Origin: a virus
Reading direction: 5' to 3' (one strand)
Virus record (IMG/VR): IMGVR_UViG_3300027712_000122
Coordinates: 1-27,080 of that record
DNA: 27,080 nucleotides
Part shown: piece after piece, positions 15,366 through 22,720 of the stretch
Layout of the letters: each line of letters starts with the position of its first letter
How positions within the stretch are numbered: position 1 is the first letter of the stretch
The notes under the pieces: generated by a model
Told to the model about the DNA's origin: nothing
What the model saw: the letters and a program-made list of their open reading frames with translations, nothing else
Database searches by the model: none
Program-made: the position numbers and the translations under genes

Positions 15366-16586
15366 TTAGTTTGTTACGATAAGCCACCCTAGAACATTTT
15401 GAAGATTAGCCAATGCGGCAGATACAGTAGGATCTGATAATGTAGGAGCTGCATTGCCAGTTCCATGTAAGATAAGGGCTCCATTAACTACTCCATGATC
15501 ATTAACATCTTTAATAATTTTATCAACTGCAAGAGCTGTTAATGAATTATAACCACAATTTAATATTGATAATGAAGTATTTGTAGATACATCAAGAGCT
15601 GTTAATGCATTATAATAACAATTTAATATTGATAATGAAGTATTTGTAGATACATCAAGAGATGTTAATGAATTATAACCACAATTTAATGTTGATAATG
15701 AAGTATTTGTAGATACATCAAGAGCTGTTAATGAATTATTGAAACAATATAATGTTGATAATGAAGTATTTGTAGATACATCAAGAGATGTTAATGAATT
15801 ATTGTTACACCTTAATATTGATAATGAAGTATTTGTAGATACATCAAGAGCTGTTAATGAATTATAATAACAATATAATGTTGATAATGAAGTATTTGTA
15901 GATACATCAAGAGCTGTTAATGAATTATTGTTACACCTTAATATTGATAATGAAGTATTTGTAGATACATCAAGAGTTGTTAATGCATTATAATAACAAG
16001 CCAACGTTGATAATGAAGTATTTGTAGATACATCAAGAGCTGTTAATGAATTATTGAAACAATATAATGTTGATAATGAAGTATTTGTAGATACATCAAG
16101 AGCTGTTAATGAATTATAACCACAATTTAATATTGATAATGAAGTATTTGTAGATACATCAAGAGCTGTTAATGAATTATAACCACAATTTAATATTGAT
16201 AATGAAGTATTTGTAGATACATCAAGAGATGTTAATGCATTATAATAACAATTTAATATTGATAATGAAGTACACCCAGATACATCAAGAGATGTTAATG
16301 CATTATAATAACAATTTAATATTGATAATGAAGTACACCCAGATACATCAATTCTGCCAAATGCGGACTTATAATAAAGACCACTTAGATCAGTCACTGC
16401 ATCCATATTTTTAGCAAAGGCAAATTGTCCCGGAATTATATTGAATAATGCTGGATCAAAGTGATCAGATATATCGCCAATACCTATAGGATTCTCACAT
16501 ATATTGGTTGCTCTACGAATATTTTTTTTCTGAGAAGTAGTCGGTGCACTTCCTACTGGGGCATTTCCAAGATCTATGTTGCTCAT
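15366..16586 (-). CDS. Leucine-rich-repeat adhesin-like protein 2, with 13 near-identical 21-aa repeats
   Basis: 406 aa. The N-terminal MSNIDLGNAPVGSAPTTSQKKNIRRA anchor-like segment is followed by 13 tandem 21-residue LRRs and the shared C-terminal module ending LGWLIVTN. The repeat consensus is LDVSTNTSLS-(I/T)-L-x-C-x-x-N-(A/S)-LT-x. Differences are concentrated at the x positions of the LxxLxCxxN beta strand, the concave surface of an LRR solenoid. Near-identity at DNA level implies recent expansion or conversion. No signal peptide or membrane anchor. Probably a receptor-binding tip whose specificity can change by repeat exchange (inferred). It lies between the sulfotransferase and LRR protein 3. 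Confidence 0.87.
   Translation of the reverse strand: MSNIDLGNAPVGSAPTTSQKKNIRRATNICENPIGIGDISDHFDPALFNIIPGQFAFAKNMDAVTDLSGLYYKSAFGRIDVSGCTSLSILNCYYNALTSLDVSGCTSLSILNCYYNALTSLDVSTNTSLSILNCGYNSLTALDVSTNTSLSILNCGYNSLTALDVSTNTSLSTLYCFNNSLTALDVSTNTSLSTLACYYNALTTLDVSTNTSLSILRCNNNSLTALDVSTNTSLSTLYCYYNSLTALDVSTNTSLSILRCNNNSLTSLDVSTNTSLSTLYCFNNSLTALDVSTNTSLSTLNCGYNSLTSLDVSTNTSLSILNCYYNALTALDVSTNTSLSILNCGYNSLTALAVDKIIKDVNDHGVVNGALILHGTGNAAPTLSDPTVSAALANLQNVLGWLIVTN
15534..16352 (-). repeat. Tandem array of 13 x 63-bp LRR repeats
   Basis: Exactly 819 bp, an uninterrupted in-frame array. Seven distinct repeat cores are reused: CYYNALT after SILN three times, CGYNSLT after SILN three times, YCFNN twice, RCNNN twice, and ACYYN, YCYYN and STLNCGYN once each. 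Confidence 0.95.
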
Positions 16587-16596
16587 ATATAAAAGA

Positions 16597-18000
16597 TTAT
16601 GTGTTTACAGTGACATTCCAACCAAGAACATCTATTAGATTTGTTAATGCAGCAGATACATCAGGATCCGATAAAGTAGGAGTAGCATTGCCAGCTCCAG
16701 ATAAGTTAAGACGTGCAGGACGTGCAGGTTGACTAGCTACTCCATGGCCGCTAAGATCTTTAATAATATTATCAACCGCAGTATTTGTTAATGCATTATT
16801 GGTGCAATCTAATGATATTAAGGCAGTATTTGTAGATACATTAAGAGTTGTTATTACATTATCAGTGCAATATAGGTGTAGTAAGTTGGTATTATTAGTT
16901 GTATCAAGAGTTTCTAATGTATTATTAGAACAATTTATCATTAATAGTGCTGTATTTGTAGATACATTAAGAGTTGTCAATGTACAAGTATTACAATATA
17001 ATGATGTCAAGGCGGTATTTGCAGATATATCAAATGTATATGTAACTAATGGATTATGAGAACAATATAATGTTGATAATGAAGTACAAGTAGATACATC
17101 AATAAATGTCAAAGCAGAAGAATTACAATATAATGATGTTAATGAAGTACAACCAAGAACATTAAGTGTATCCAATAAAGGATATCCAGATGCATCAAGT
17201 GATGTTAAGTCAGTACATCCCATAACATTTAAATAAGATAATGAACTACAATAATTAGAATTTATGGATGTTAATGAAGTACAATATGATGCATCAATAT
17301 ATGATAATAAAGAAAGACCATATACATCGAGGAATGTTAATGGATTATTATAACAAAGTAATGTAGTTAATGAAGCACAACCTGATACATTAAGAGTTGT
17401 TAATGAATTATTATAACAAGCTAGTGAATTTAATGCAGTATTAGCGGATACATCAAGAGTTGTTAATTCATTACCATTACAATATAATGATGTTAATGAA
17501 GTATTTGCAGATACATCAAGAGCTGTTAATACATTACCAAAACAGACTAAATGAGTTAATGCTGTATTGGTGGATACATCAAGAGTTGTTAATGCATTAT
17601 AATAACAAGCCAACGTTGATAATGAAGTACATCCAGATATATCAAGAGTTGTTAATGAATTACTGTTACAATATAATGTTGATAATGAAGTATTTGCAGC
17701 TACATCAAGAGCTGTTAATGTATTATATGCAATACTACAACTTTGAAGATTTGATAATGAATGAAGATCAAAAATACAATTACCTGCACTATTCGAATCT
17801 ACTACAGTAACAGCCGACGAATCATCTGCGTATAAAAATGCACCACTTCTATATGGTGTCGATCCAACAATGGTAATATTACCGGGAGTTTGCGCAATAG
17901 CAATAGGTGACGGAACTACACCAAGCGACCTCTGGAACTGAGCACTTTGAGATGCTGTTGGTGTTTTTATTGGAACTGTACTATTGAGATTAATGCTCAT
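16597..18000 (-). CDS. Leucine-rich-repeat adhesin-like protein 3
   Basis: 467 aa. The N-terminus (MSINLNSTVPIKTPTASQSAQFQRSLG) is a diverged form of the shared anchor segment. Residues about 81-405 hold some 15 LRR units of about 21 residues (LDVSANTSLTSLYCNGNELTT and variants, some with GCTSL or ANTAL). The C-terminus ends in the shared module (NTAVDNIIKDLSGHGV...LSGAGNATPTLSDPDVSAALTNL...LGWNVTVNT). The insert QPARPAR in this cap looks like a short local duplication. One repeat is identical at DNA level with a repeat in LRR protein 2. Likely a fibre or receptor-binding protein, from context. Confidence 0.85.
   Translation of the reverse strand: MSINLNSTVPIKTPTASQSAQFQRSLGVVPSPIAIAQTPGNITIVGSTPYRSGAFLYADDSSAVTVVDSNSAGNCIFDLHSLSNLQSCSIAYNTLTALDVAANTSLSTLYCNSNSLTTLDISGCTSLSTLACYYNALTTLDVSTNTALTHLVCFGNVLTALDVSANTSLTSLYCNGNELTTLDVSANTALNSLACYNNSLTTLNVSGCASLTTLLCYNNPLTFLDVYGLSLLSYIDASYCTSLTSINSNYCSSLSYLNVMGCTDLTSLDASGYPLLDTLNVLGCTSLTSLYCNSSALTFIDVSTCTSLSTLYCSHNPLVTYTFDISANTALTSLYCNTCTLTTLNVSTNTALLMINCSNNTLETLDTTNNTNLLHLYCTDNVITTLNVSTNTALISLDCTNNALTNTAVDNIIKDLSGHGVASQPARPARLNLSGAGNATPTLSDPDVSAALTNLIDVLGWNVTVNT
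16786..17760 (-). repeat. LRR repeat region of protein 3
   Basis: About 15 units near 63 bp, more diverged than the array at 15534-16352. The block at 17573-17629 is identical over 57 bp to 15964-16020. Confidence 0.85.
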
Positions 18001-18008
18001 ACTTTGTG

Positions 18009-18149
18009 TTACAGATATGTAATATAATCACCATTGAATAGTAGAGGAACTCCATTAAACCAAATCATTACCATAGGAGATACGACTTCTCCTTGAGCAT
18101 ATCCAGTATGCTCATACCCTATTCCCAATGATAATCCAAGATTTAGCAT
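18009..18149 (-). CDS. Small protein of unknown function (46 aa)
   Basis: MLNLGLSLGIGYEH then TGYAQGEVV and a hydrophobic end (MIWFNGVPLLFNGDYITYL). Its ATG starts 1 nt after the stop of the 99-aa gene (TAATATG), and its stop lies 8 nt before the next gene, filling the space exactly. This packing is the main support for it being real. I see no family. Similar tiny proteins are common in phage fibre clusters. Confidence 0.65.
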   Translation of the reverse strand: MLNLGLSLGIGYEHTGYAQGEVVSPMVMIWFNGVPLLFNGDYITYL

Positions 18150-18150
18150 A

Positions 18151-18450
18151 TTAGAATAAAGCTATGATTCCAGTTGACGTTGTTCCGTCTTCAACAATTC
18201 CAGTTCCTCCGTAAGGCCAGCATCCTGCAGGAAGTGTAAGAATAACAACTACATCATCAACTCCACGAATTGCTACATTTCCAGCAACGGAAATATGAAG
18301 GCCCTTAAATGGTGATAGTTGAAGACCTTCATAGACGGTATCAGCTGTTATATCATTTCCTGGAACATATTCCCCATTAGCATAGGTAACGTATTCATAC
18401 CGCAGGGCAGAATTAATATTGCGAAGAACGCTTTTAATGTATGAGTTCAT
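18151..18450 (-). CDS. Unknown 99-aa phage structural-region protein
   Basis: I do not recognise it. It has a helical N-terminus (MNSYIKSVLRNINSAL), a GEYVPGNDITADTVYEGLQLSPFKGLHI segment and a Gly/Ile-rich C-terminus (CWPYGGTGIVEDGTTSTGIIALF). No signal peptide. The start at 18450 overlaps the stop of the upstream membrane protein by 4 bp (ATGA), and a late motif sits 7 nt upstream inside that gene. It is followed by the 46-aa gene with a 1-nt gap. It may belong to the tail or to the fibre attachment; only context supports this. Confidence 0.75.
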   Translation of the reverse strand: MNSYIKSVLRNINSALRYEYVTYANGEYVPGNDITADTVYEGLQLSPFKGLHISVAGNVAIRGVDDVVVILTLPAGCWPYGGTGIVEDGTTSTGIIALF

Positions 18451-19094
18451 ATAGTAGTATTTATAGTATTTTTATGAGAATGAATTGGTTTATCTTGACT
18501 AAGTTTCATCATAGAAGCCATAAAGAGAACAAATGACATAATAAAGGTATTTAGTAAATAATCTTTAATGTGTTTATTATCTTCTTGAATATTTTCATTT
18601 AGAGAATCAATAAATCGGGATCGAGTTGCAATTGTATAATTTATTGTATATAATATTGGGCGGGTTATATTATATACCTGAGGTATTTTCTCCTTAACCT
18701 CTTTAATATTATTTGCATTTATATTAAGTATAATATCATCAATGAATAAATCAATATCTGCATCTTGTTTATGAAGTAAATCAAGGTGATCAGCTTCATA
18801 CGTTTTAGATGTTTTTACATAAGAATAAAGGTGGGAATGACATGAATTCTTTCCAGCGGTAATTAATGCAATTATATTATCTTTATCCTTTGGATTTTCA
18901 ATATACTTATTAAGAATATTACTTATTTCTATATCATACCAAACATAGCATAAACCAAGTTCATGGGTTAAATCATAAGTTTTATGTAATTCTAATGTAA
19001 TATTATTATCGGTAATAACAACATTCCTATAGCCTTCAAAAGTAAAGATACTAAAAATAAGTGCTAATAAAAATACTAAAACTTGTTTATTCAT
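18447..19094 (-). CDS. Membrane protein with two transmembrane segments, next to holin
   Basis: 215 aa. An N-terminal hydrophobic segment (VLVFLLALIFSIFTF, residues 5-19) is followed by a long mixed domain with two close Cys-containing parts (LGLCYVWYD, KNSCHSHLY). A second hydrophobic segment lies near the C-terminus (YLLNTFIMSFVLFMASMM, about 179-196) with a His/Lys-rich tail. This could be a holin regulator, antiholin or second lysis protein, because it is downstream of the holin with a 2-nt gap, but no family is recognised. A class-specific assignment would be a guess. Confidence 0.7.
   Translation of the reverse strand: MNKQVLVFLLALIFSIFTFEGYRNVVITDNNITLELHKTYDLTHELGLCYVWYDIEISNILNKYIENPKDKDNIIALITAGKNSCHSHLYSYVKTSKTYEADHLDLLHKQDADIDLFIDDIILNINANNIKEVKEKIPQVYNITRPILYTINYTIATRSRFIDSLNENIQEDNKHIKDYLLNTFIMSFVLFMASMMKLSQDKPIHSHKNTINTTI
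18458..18465 (-). promoter_or_regulatory. T4-type late promoter motif inside the end of the 215-aa gene
   Basis: TATAAATACTACTAT on the minus strand, 7 nt before ATG 18450. It encodes the last codons (NTTI) of the upstream gene. Confidence 0.6.
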
Positions 19095-19096
19095 AA

Positions 19097-19423
19097 TTAA
19101 TGGAATCTACCAGAGAAAAACCTTTGAGGATATTTCTCAAATTTATTTGCCAATTTAATAAGGCCCGAAATAATCTCAGGGGAAATTACTCCGATAACAC
19201 CATATATAACTGCTTTATATAAGGATGTCATATCAGTTTGCTCAAGAACAAACCACGTAATTGTTGAAGCAGTTGCAGCAGTTACAATTTTCTTAGTTTG
19301 CTGCTTTAGAGTAAATGTAGTATCTGCCGATAATATTCGGGCTACCATACCGCCTGCTCCAATTAATGGGATAACCCAACCAGATTCTATAAATTTTTGT
19401 ATTAGAGTAGTTGGATGTTCCAT
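19097..19423 (-). CDS. Holin (LydA / phage holin 3-like)
   Basis: 108 aa. It would permeabilise the inner membrane at lysis. Hydrophobic segments: WVIPLIGAGGMVARIL (about 16-31), IVTAATASTITWFVL (about 46-60) and AVIYGVIGVISPEIISGLIKLA (about 70-91), then a basic tail (KFEKYPQRFFSGRFH). The GVISPEIISGL region and size fit LydA-like holins. It has its own late motif 6 nt before the start (TATAAATATAAACAATGG). No endolysin gene is seen nearby in the window. The specific subclass is uncertain. Confidence 0.7.
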   Translation of the reverse strand: MEHPTTLIQKFIESGWVIPLIGAGGMVARILSADTTFTLKQQTKKIVTAATASTITWFVLEQTDMTSLYKAVIYGVIGVISPEIISGLIKLANKFEKYPQRFFSGRFH

Positions 19424-19429
19424 TGTTTA

Positions 19430-19437
19430 TATTTATA
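19430..19437 (-). promoter_or_regulatory. T4-type late promoter motif before holin
   Basis: Exact TATAAATA, 6 nt before ATG 19423. This timing would make the holin a late gene. Confidence 0.6.
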
Positions 19438-19440
19438 AAA

Positions 19441-19593
19441 TTATGCAATATTTATGGTATAGTTATTTGAAGTACCGATAATAGCTATATAAGCTTTGCT
19501 ATATGTATAAGCACCAAGAGTAACATCTATAATTGCCTTTTCAAGGATAATATAAACAAATAATGAATTATTTAAGAGATCCCCAAAAATTAC
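19441..19593 (-). other. Open frame without a start codon after the Ig-domain gene
   Basis: A 50-codon open frame overlapping the end of the Ig gene by 26 nt, in its +1 frame, and filling most of the 144-nt gap. It has no ATG, GTG or TTG. The peptide (IILEKAIIDVTLGAYTY, SKAYIAIIGTSNN) looks protein-like. It may be a frameshifted extension, a decayed gene end or chance. Confidence 0.2.
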
Positions 19594-20281
19594 TTAATGA
19601 TATTCGCCCAGAAGTAGGAACACTTACATTTGAAGGTGAATTAACTACCAAACTACCTCGTCTATAAAATGATGATAAATGAATATTAGATTTTGTTACA
19701 TTCGGAACAATAAATGTATCGGCTATATTACCTAATGATATTATTCCTGATGAGGGTAGATGAATCTGTAATGAAGTTGATGCAATAGCTGTTTGGCCAC
19801 TCGTATCTGTTACTTTTACCCAATAGAGTGTATCACCAGTTAACGTTGGAGTAGTAAAACTTGGTGAGTTAGTACCAACTGGAGATGTAATTACATTAAT
19901 ATCCCCTTGATACCATTGATATGTAAATGAGTTATTACCGCCCGCTGCAGTAACACTAAGTGTAACAGTAGAGCCCGTAGTAATAATAATAATCGGTAAT
20001 AATCCGGTGACTGTTAAAAGAGGAATTACTGTTACTGTAGCTGTATCAGAATTTACTGAACCGAAACCCGTAGCCAGAACCCAATAGTTAGTAGTAGTAT
20101 ATAAAATGGGAGTGGTAAAACTAGAACTCGTCTTAAAGCCCTGTTTAGATACAATATTAGATGTGTCACCAGAAGTACCTTGATACCATTTCCAGGTGGA
20201 ATTTAATAAAGTTTGAGCACTAAGAGTTGTATTATTACCGCCAATTATAGTAACTGATGCAGGCTGGAGAGTTAGTGACAT
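19568..20281 (-). CDS. Tail protein with two Ig-like domains
   Basis: 237 aa. Two Ig-like beta domains. The first (about 1-87) has WKWYQGTSGDTS, FTTPILYTTTNYWVLA and DTATVTV. The second (about 90-174) has VTLSVTAAGG, YQWYQGDINV, SFTTPTLTGDTLYWVKVTD. The last 60 residues (SGIISLGNIADTF... RISLSNFWGSLK) match the short ISLSNF(Y/W)G ending common in phage fibre and adhesin proteins. Ig-like domains on phage virions often bind carbohydrate. It begins exactly at the last base of the S74 fibre stop (TAATG, 1-bp overlap), indicating coupling. Probably a decoration or fibre accessory protein. Confidence 0.85.
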   Translation of the reverse strand: MSLTLQPASVTIIGGNNTTLSAQTLLNSTWKWYQGTSGDTSNIVSKQGFKTSSSFTTPILYTTTNYWVLATGFGSVNSDTATVTVIPLLTVTGLLPIIIITTGSTVTLSVTAAGGNNSFTYQWYQGDINVITSPVGTNSPSFTTPTLTGDTLYWVKVTDTSGQTAIASTSLQIHLPSSGIISLGNIADTFIVPNVTKSNIHLSSFYRRGSLVVNSPSNVSVPTSGRISLSNFWGSLK

Positions 20282-21702
20282 TATTTAACTTGTGTTTTTA
20301 ATTCTTCAATTTCACACTTAAGTTCTTTAATACATTCAATTAATAAAGCAACTATCTTATCATACTTAACAGCCTTAGATCCATCTTCACGTGTAGTAAC
20401 AATCTCAGGCAATACAGCTTCTACCTCTTGAGCAATAACCCCAATATCATGACCGATATGGGTACTTTGTTTATCATTCCAATCAAAGGTAACACCATTA
20501 ATTTGTAGTAATTTCTCTAAAGGATTTGTTATGTTAACAATATTATCTTTAAACTTTTTATCAGATGAAGAATATGCAATAATATCGCCAGTTGCAGATA
20601 GATTACCACCTCCATCCCATGTTGGATGCCCTGCTGATAATTTTGCAGGTGTAATTGTTCCATTATTAACATCACCCGATATACTAATAGGCCATGTAGT
20701 TCCATATGATGTGCCATTAGCAATAAGAGTCATATCACCAGCACCGTTACCAGTACCTGATCCAATAATTAATGGCCCAGAACAGCCCTTAACAATATTA
20801 CCGGAAGCACTTCCTGTTAGAGCTCCAATAAATGTAGTTGCCGTAACATCACCAACTACTGTTAATGTAGTACTAGGTGATATAGTTCCGATACCGACCT
20901 TACCATCAGTTCCAATATAAAATCTTGAAGTATTTGGTGATCCTGTATCAAAAATTGAAAAATCAAATGTATTATTTAATGATACATCTTGTCGAATATT
21001 CCAATTGCCAAGTTGTATTGCAGCTCTCTTATTTACGGTTGTTGATGCATTAATTGAAATAGCAGAAGTTCCTGGAGTAGCTGTTGCTATATGTAAGGGT
21101 GATGTAGGAATAGAAACACCTATGCCAATATTACCCGAACCATTAATTACAAATCTATCATTACTACCATTTGTTTGAAATTTAATATTACCTGATCCTG
21201 TATTATTAATTATAAGATCGGAATTGACCCCAATGGCGCGAGAAATAGTTGATGCAGATGAAAATAAAGTAATAGAACTTCCGTCTAATGTAATATTACC
21301 AGATGAATCCCAACTAGGATGTCCAGTTGATAATTTATTAGATGATACAGACCCGTCTAATATCTTCCCTTGTGTAATAGCATTATCAGAAATAGATATG
21401 ACCGGCATTGTAACATTAGATGATCCATCAAAATAAACGGGCGTTGACGTCAATATACCAGAAAGTGTAAATGTACGAGGAGTTGTTAGCCTTGCCGCAG
21501 ATGATCCAGAACCAGTTATATCAACGAAATTAGTACCATCACCAAGCCGTATACTCGTATTAGGATTTGAACCTGAAACTGTTCCAGTAAGTAATGAAGC
21601 AGAACCAAGTTTTAAATTTGTTCGAATCTGTGCTGCTTGTACATCAGTTGGAAGTGGATGAAATTCATCTGGATTTGTTCCTAAATTAAGATATGTGCTC
21701 AT
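20281..21702 (-). CDS. Tail fibre with C-terminal S74 intramolecular chaperone
   Basis: 473 aa. The N-terminus MSTYLNLGTNPDEFHPLPTDVQAAQIRTNLKLG resembles the LRR proteins' N-termini. The middle has trimeric fibre repeats (GNIGIGVSIPTSPLHI, GKVGIGTISPSTTLTV). The C-terminal ~95 residues are an S74 chaperone: SSDKKFKDNI supplies the self-cleavage Ser/Lys motif (S-D-x-x-x-K), then GVTFDWND, HDIGVIAQEVEAVLPEIV, VKYDKIVALLIECIKEL and a coiled-coil end. The domain trimerises the fibre and then normally cuts itself off. This is the likeliest conventional receptor-binding fibre here. A late motif is 28 nt upstream of the start. Confidence 0.92.
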   Translation of the reverse strand: MSTYLNLGTNPDEFHPLPTDVQAAQIRTNLKLGSASLLTGTVSGSNPNTSIRLGDGTNFVDITGSGSSAARLTTPRTFTLSGILTSTPVYFDGSSNVTMPVISISDNAITQGKILDGSVSSNKLSTGHPSWDSSGNITLDGSSITLFSSASTISRAIGVNSDLIINNTGSGNIKFQTNGSNDRFVINGSGNIGIGVSIPTSPLHIATATPGTSAISINASTTVNKRAAIQLGNWNIRQDVSLNNTFDFSIFDTGSPNTSRFYIGTDGKVGIGTISPSTTLTVVGDVTATTFIGALTGSASGNIVKGCSGPLIIGSGTGNGAGDMTLIANGTSYGTTWPISISGDVNNGTITPAKLSAGHPTWDGGGNLSATGDIIAYSSSDKKFKDNIVNITNPLEKLLQINGVTFDWNDKQSTHIGHDIGVIAQEVEAVLPEIVTTREDGSKAVKYDKIVALLIECIKELKCEIEELKTQVK

Positions 21703-21730
21703 ATTATGAAAAATTATAATCTATACTCTA

Positions 21731-21738
21731 TATTTATA
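21731..21738 (-). promoter_or_regulatory. T4-type late promoter motif before the S74 fibre
   Basis: Exact TATAAATA, 28 nt before ATG 21702. It is back to back with the plus-strand CATAAATA at 21743, forming a divergent pair. Confidence 0.65.
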
Positions 21739-21742
21739 CACC

Positions 21743-21750
21743 CATAAATA
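21743..21750 (+). promoter_or_regulatory. Late-promoter-like motif for the plus-strand gene
   Basis: CATAAATA, one mismatch to TATAAATA, 5 nt before ATG 21756. The spacing is like that in front of gp14, gp13 and the holin on the other strand. Confidence 0.4.
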
Positions 21751-21755
21751 ATTAT

Positions 21756-21941
21756 ATGGACAATGAACGTATCTACATCAAATCGGCCTTTCAGGAACTT
21801 CTAGCATCAATGAATATTGGAATTGTTGATTATATTACCATTTATAAAACTGAAGGTGACAAAGTATTTTTCTCTGCAAATAAAGCAAAATTACATCTAA
21901 CAAAAGCTGAATTAGCTGAAGTTATACTTACCACCCATTAA
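21756..21941 (+). CDS. Small protein of unknown function, the only plus-strand gene
   Basis: 61 aa: MDNERIYIKSAFQELLASMNIGIVDYITIYKTEGDKVFFSANKAKLHLTKAELAEVILTTH. It looks like an alpha/beta mini-domain, with no membrane segment or known motif. It fills the only sizeable opening between two minus-strand genes. Its stop overlaps the glycosyltransferase stop by 4 bp in the palindrome TTAA, so the genes converge with no spacer. A late-like motif precedes the ATG at the spacing used by minus-strand genes. Composition is ordinary for a protein, unlike the low-complexity shadow frames elsewhere. Function unknown. Confidence 0.65.
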   Translation: MDNERIYIKSAFQELLASMNIGIVDYITIYKTEGDKVFFSANKAKLHLTKAELAEVILTTH

Positions 21942-22720
21942 TCATTGAATACATAATTGAATGGTAATTGCGTTTGCGCATATACCTTTCTACAAAAAAC
22001 ATTACCGTTAGCTCTCATATCATCAATTGTATTAGTATCAATTGATTCATATGTATAAGGAGTTTCTCTACATCCTAATAGTTGTTGTGTTATAGGTAAT
22101 GTTTCCTTAAACCATTCAACGCTACAGTTATTTGAAAACTGAAACGGTTGTTCATATGTATTAGCAATGAGATGAAAGTAAAATTCATCGGTATAGGTAT
22201 TACGTGCCTTAACAAAAAACCTTTCATTTTCACGGAATACTCTCACAAAAAGTTCAACATCGGGCCTCGTACATACAAACCATTGATGGACCTTACATGC
22301 ATTTCTGAGACGAAATTTACCACTATTAAATAATAGGCCATATTTAAATCTGACTTCTATGCTAGCACCCGAGTTAGGAGGAAATTTAGTAAATGATAGA
22401 ATCGGATAGTTCTCTTTTATTTTTTTACACATAGTTTCCATATTATATAATGGAGCATGTGAATCTGATATAAGAATAAAATGTGTATTATCTTCATCAA
22501 GAAGAGCTTCCTTCATTAGATTAATAGTTGCTGTTACCAATGAGTGATGACCCCATGCAGTATTAATTCTGTTAGGAATACAGAATTGTCTAAATATATT
22601 ACAATCAATCTTATTGTGGATATACAGATTATAGGAATCTGAATCAGTTCCAAAGAAATCCTGCATTATAGGATGAACAAAATCTCCATATGTCAAAGCT
22701 AAAAATGCAACTTTTCCCAT
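21938..22720 (-). CDS. Core-2/I-branching-like glycosyltransferase
   Basis: 260 aa. It resembles the Core-2/I-branching (GT14-type) family: KVAFLALTYGDFVHP at the N-terminus, YNLYIHNK, INTAWGHHSLVTATINLMKEAL, then HFILISDSHAPLYNMETM. The WG(H)xSLV...LL...AL...N..FILLSDSxxPLY series is the family signature. Later CKVHQWFVCTRPDVELF fits the acceptor region. It probably adds a sugar to a surface polymer or to a virion protein; the substrate is unknown. It is preceded by the 660-aa adhesin-like gene and followed by the plus-strand gene. The start context is ATATATGG with no Shine-Dalgarno sequence. Confidence 0.8.
   Translation of the reverse strand: MGKVAFLALTYGDFVHPIMQDFFGTDSDSYNLYIHNKIDCNIFRQFCIPNRINTAWGHHSLVTATINLMKEALLDEDNTHFILISDSHAPLYNMETMCKKIKENYPILSFTKFPPNSGASIEVRFKYGLLFNSGKFRLRNACKVHQWFVCTRPDVELFVRVFRENERFFVKARNTYTDEFYFHLIANTYEQPFQFSNNCSVEWFKETLPITQQLLGCRETPYTYESIDTNTIDDMRANGNVFCRKVYAQTQLPFNYVFND

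Noticed and set aside
15534-16352. Regular 63-bp repeats suggesting a CRISPR or satellite array
   Set aside because: They are in-frame coding LRR units with no unique spacers and no cas genes nearby.
16229-17810. Plus-strand open frames across the LRR genes rich in H, Y, Q, L and I
   Set aside because: They are low-complexity mirror frames of the repeat arrays, with no ribosome site and repeated peptides that simply follow the opposite-strand repeat.
13384-18000. A diversity-generating retroelement behind the LRR variation
   Set aside because: No reverse transcriptase, template repeat or adenine-specific variation is visible in the window.
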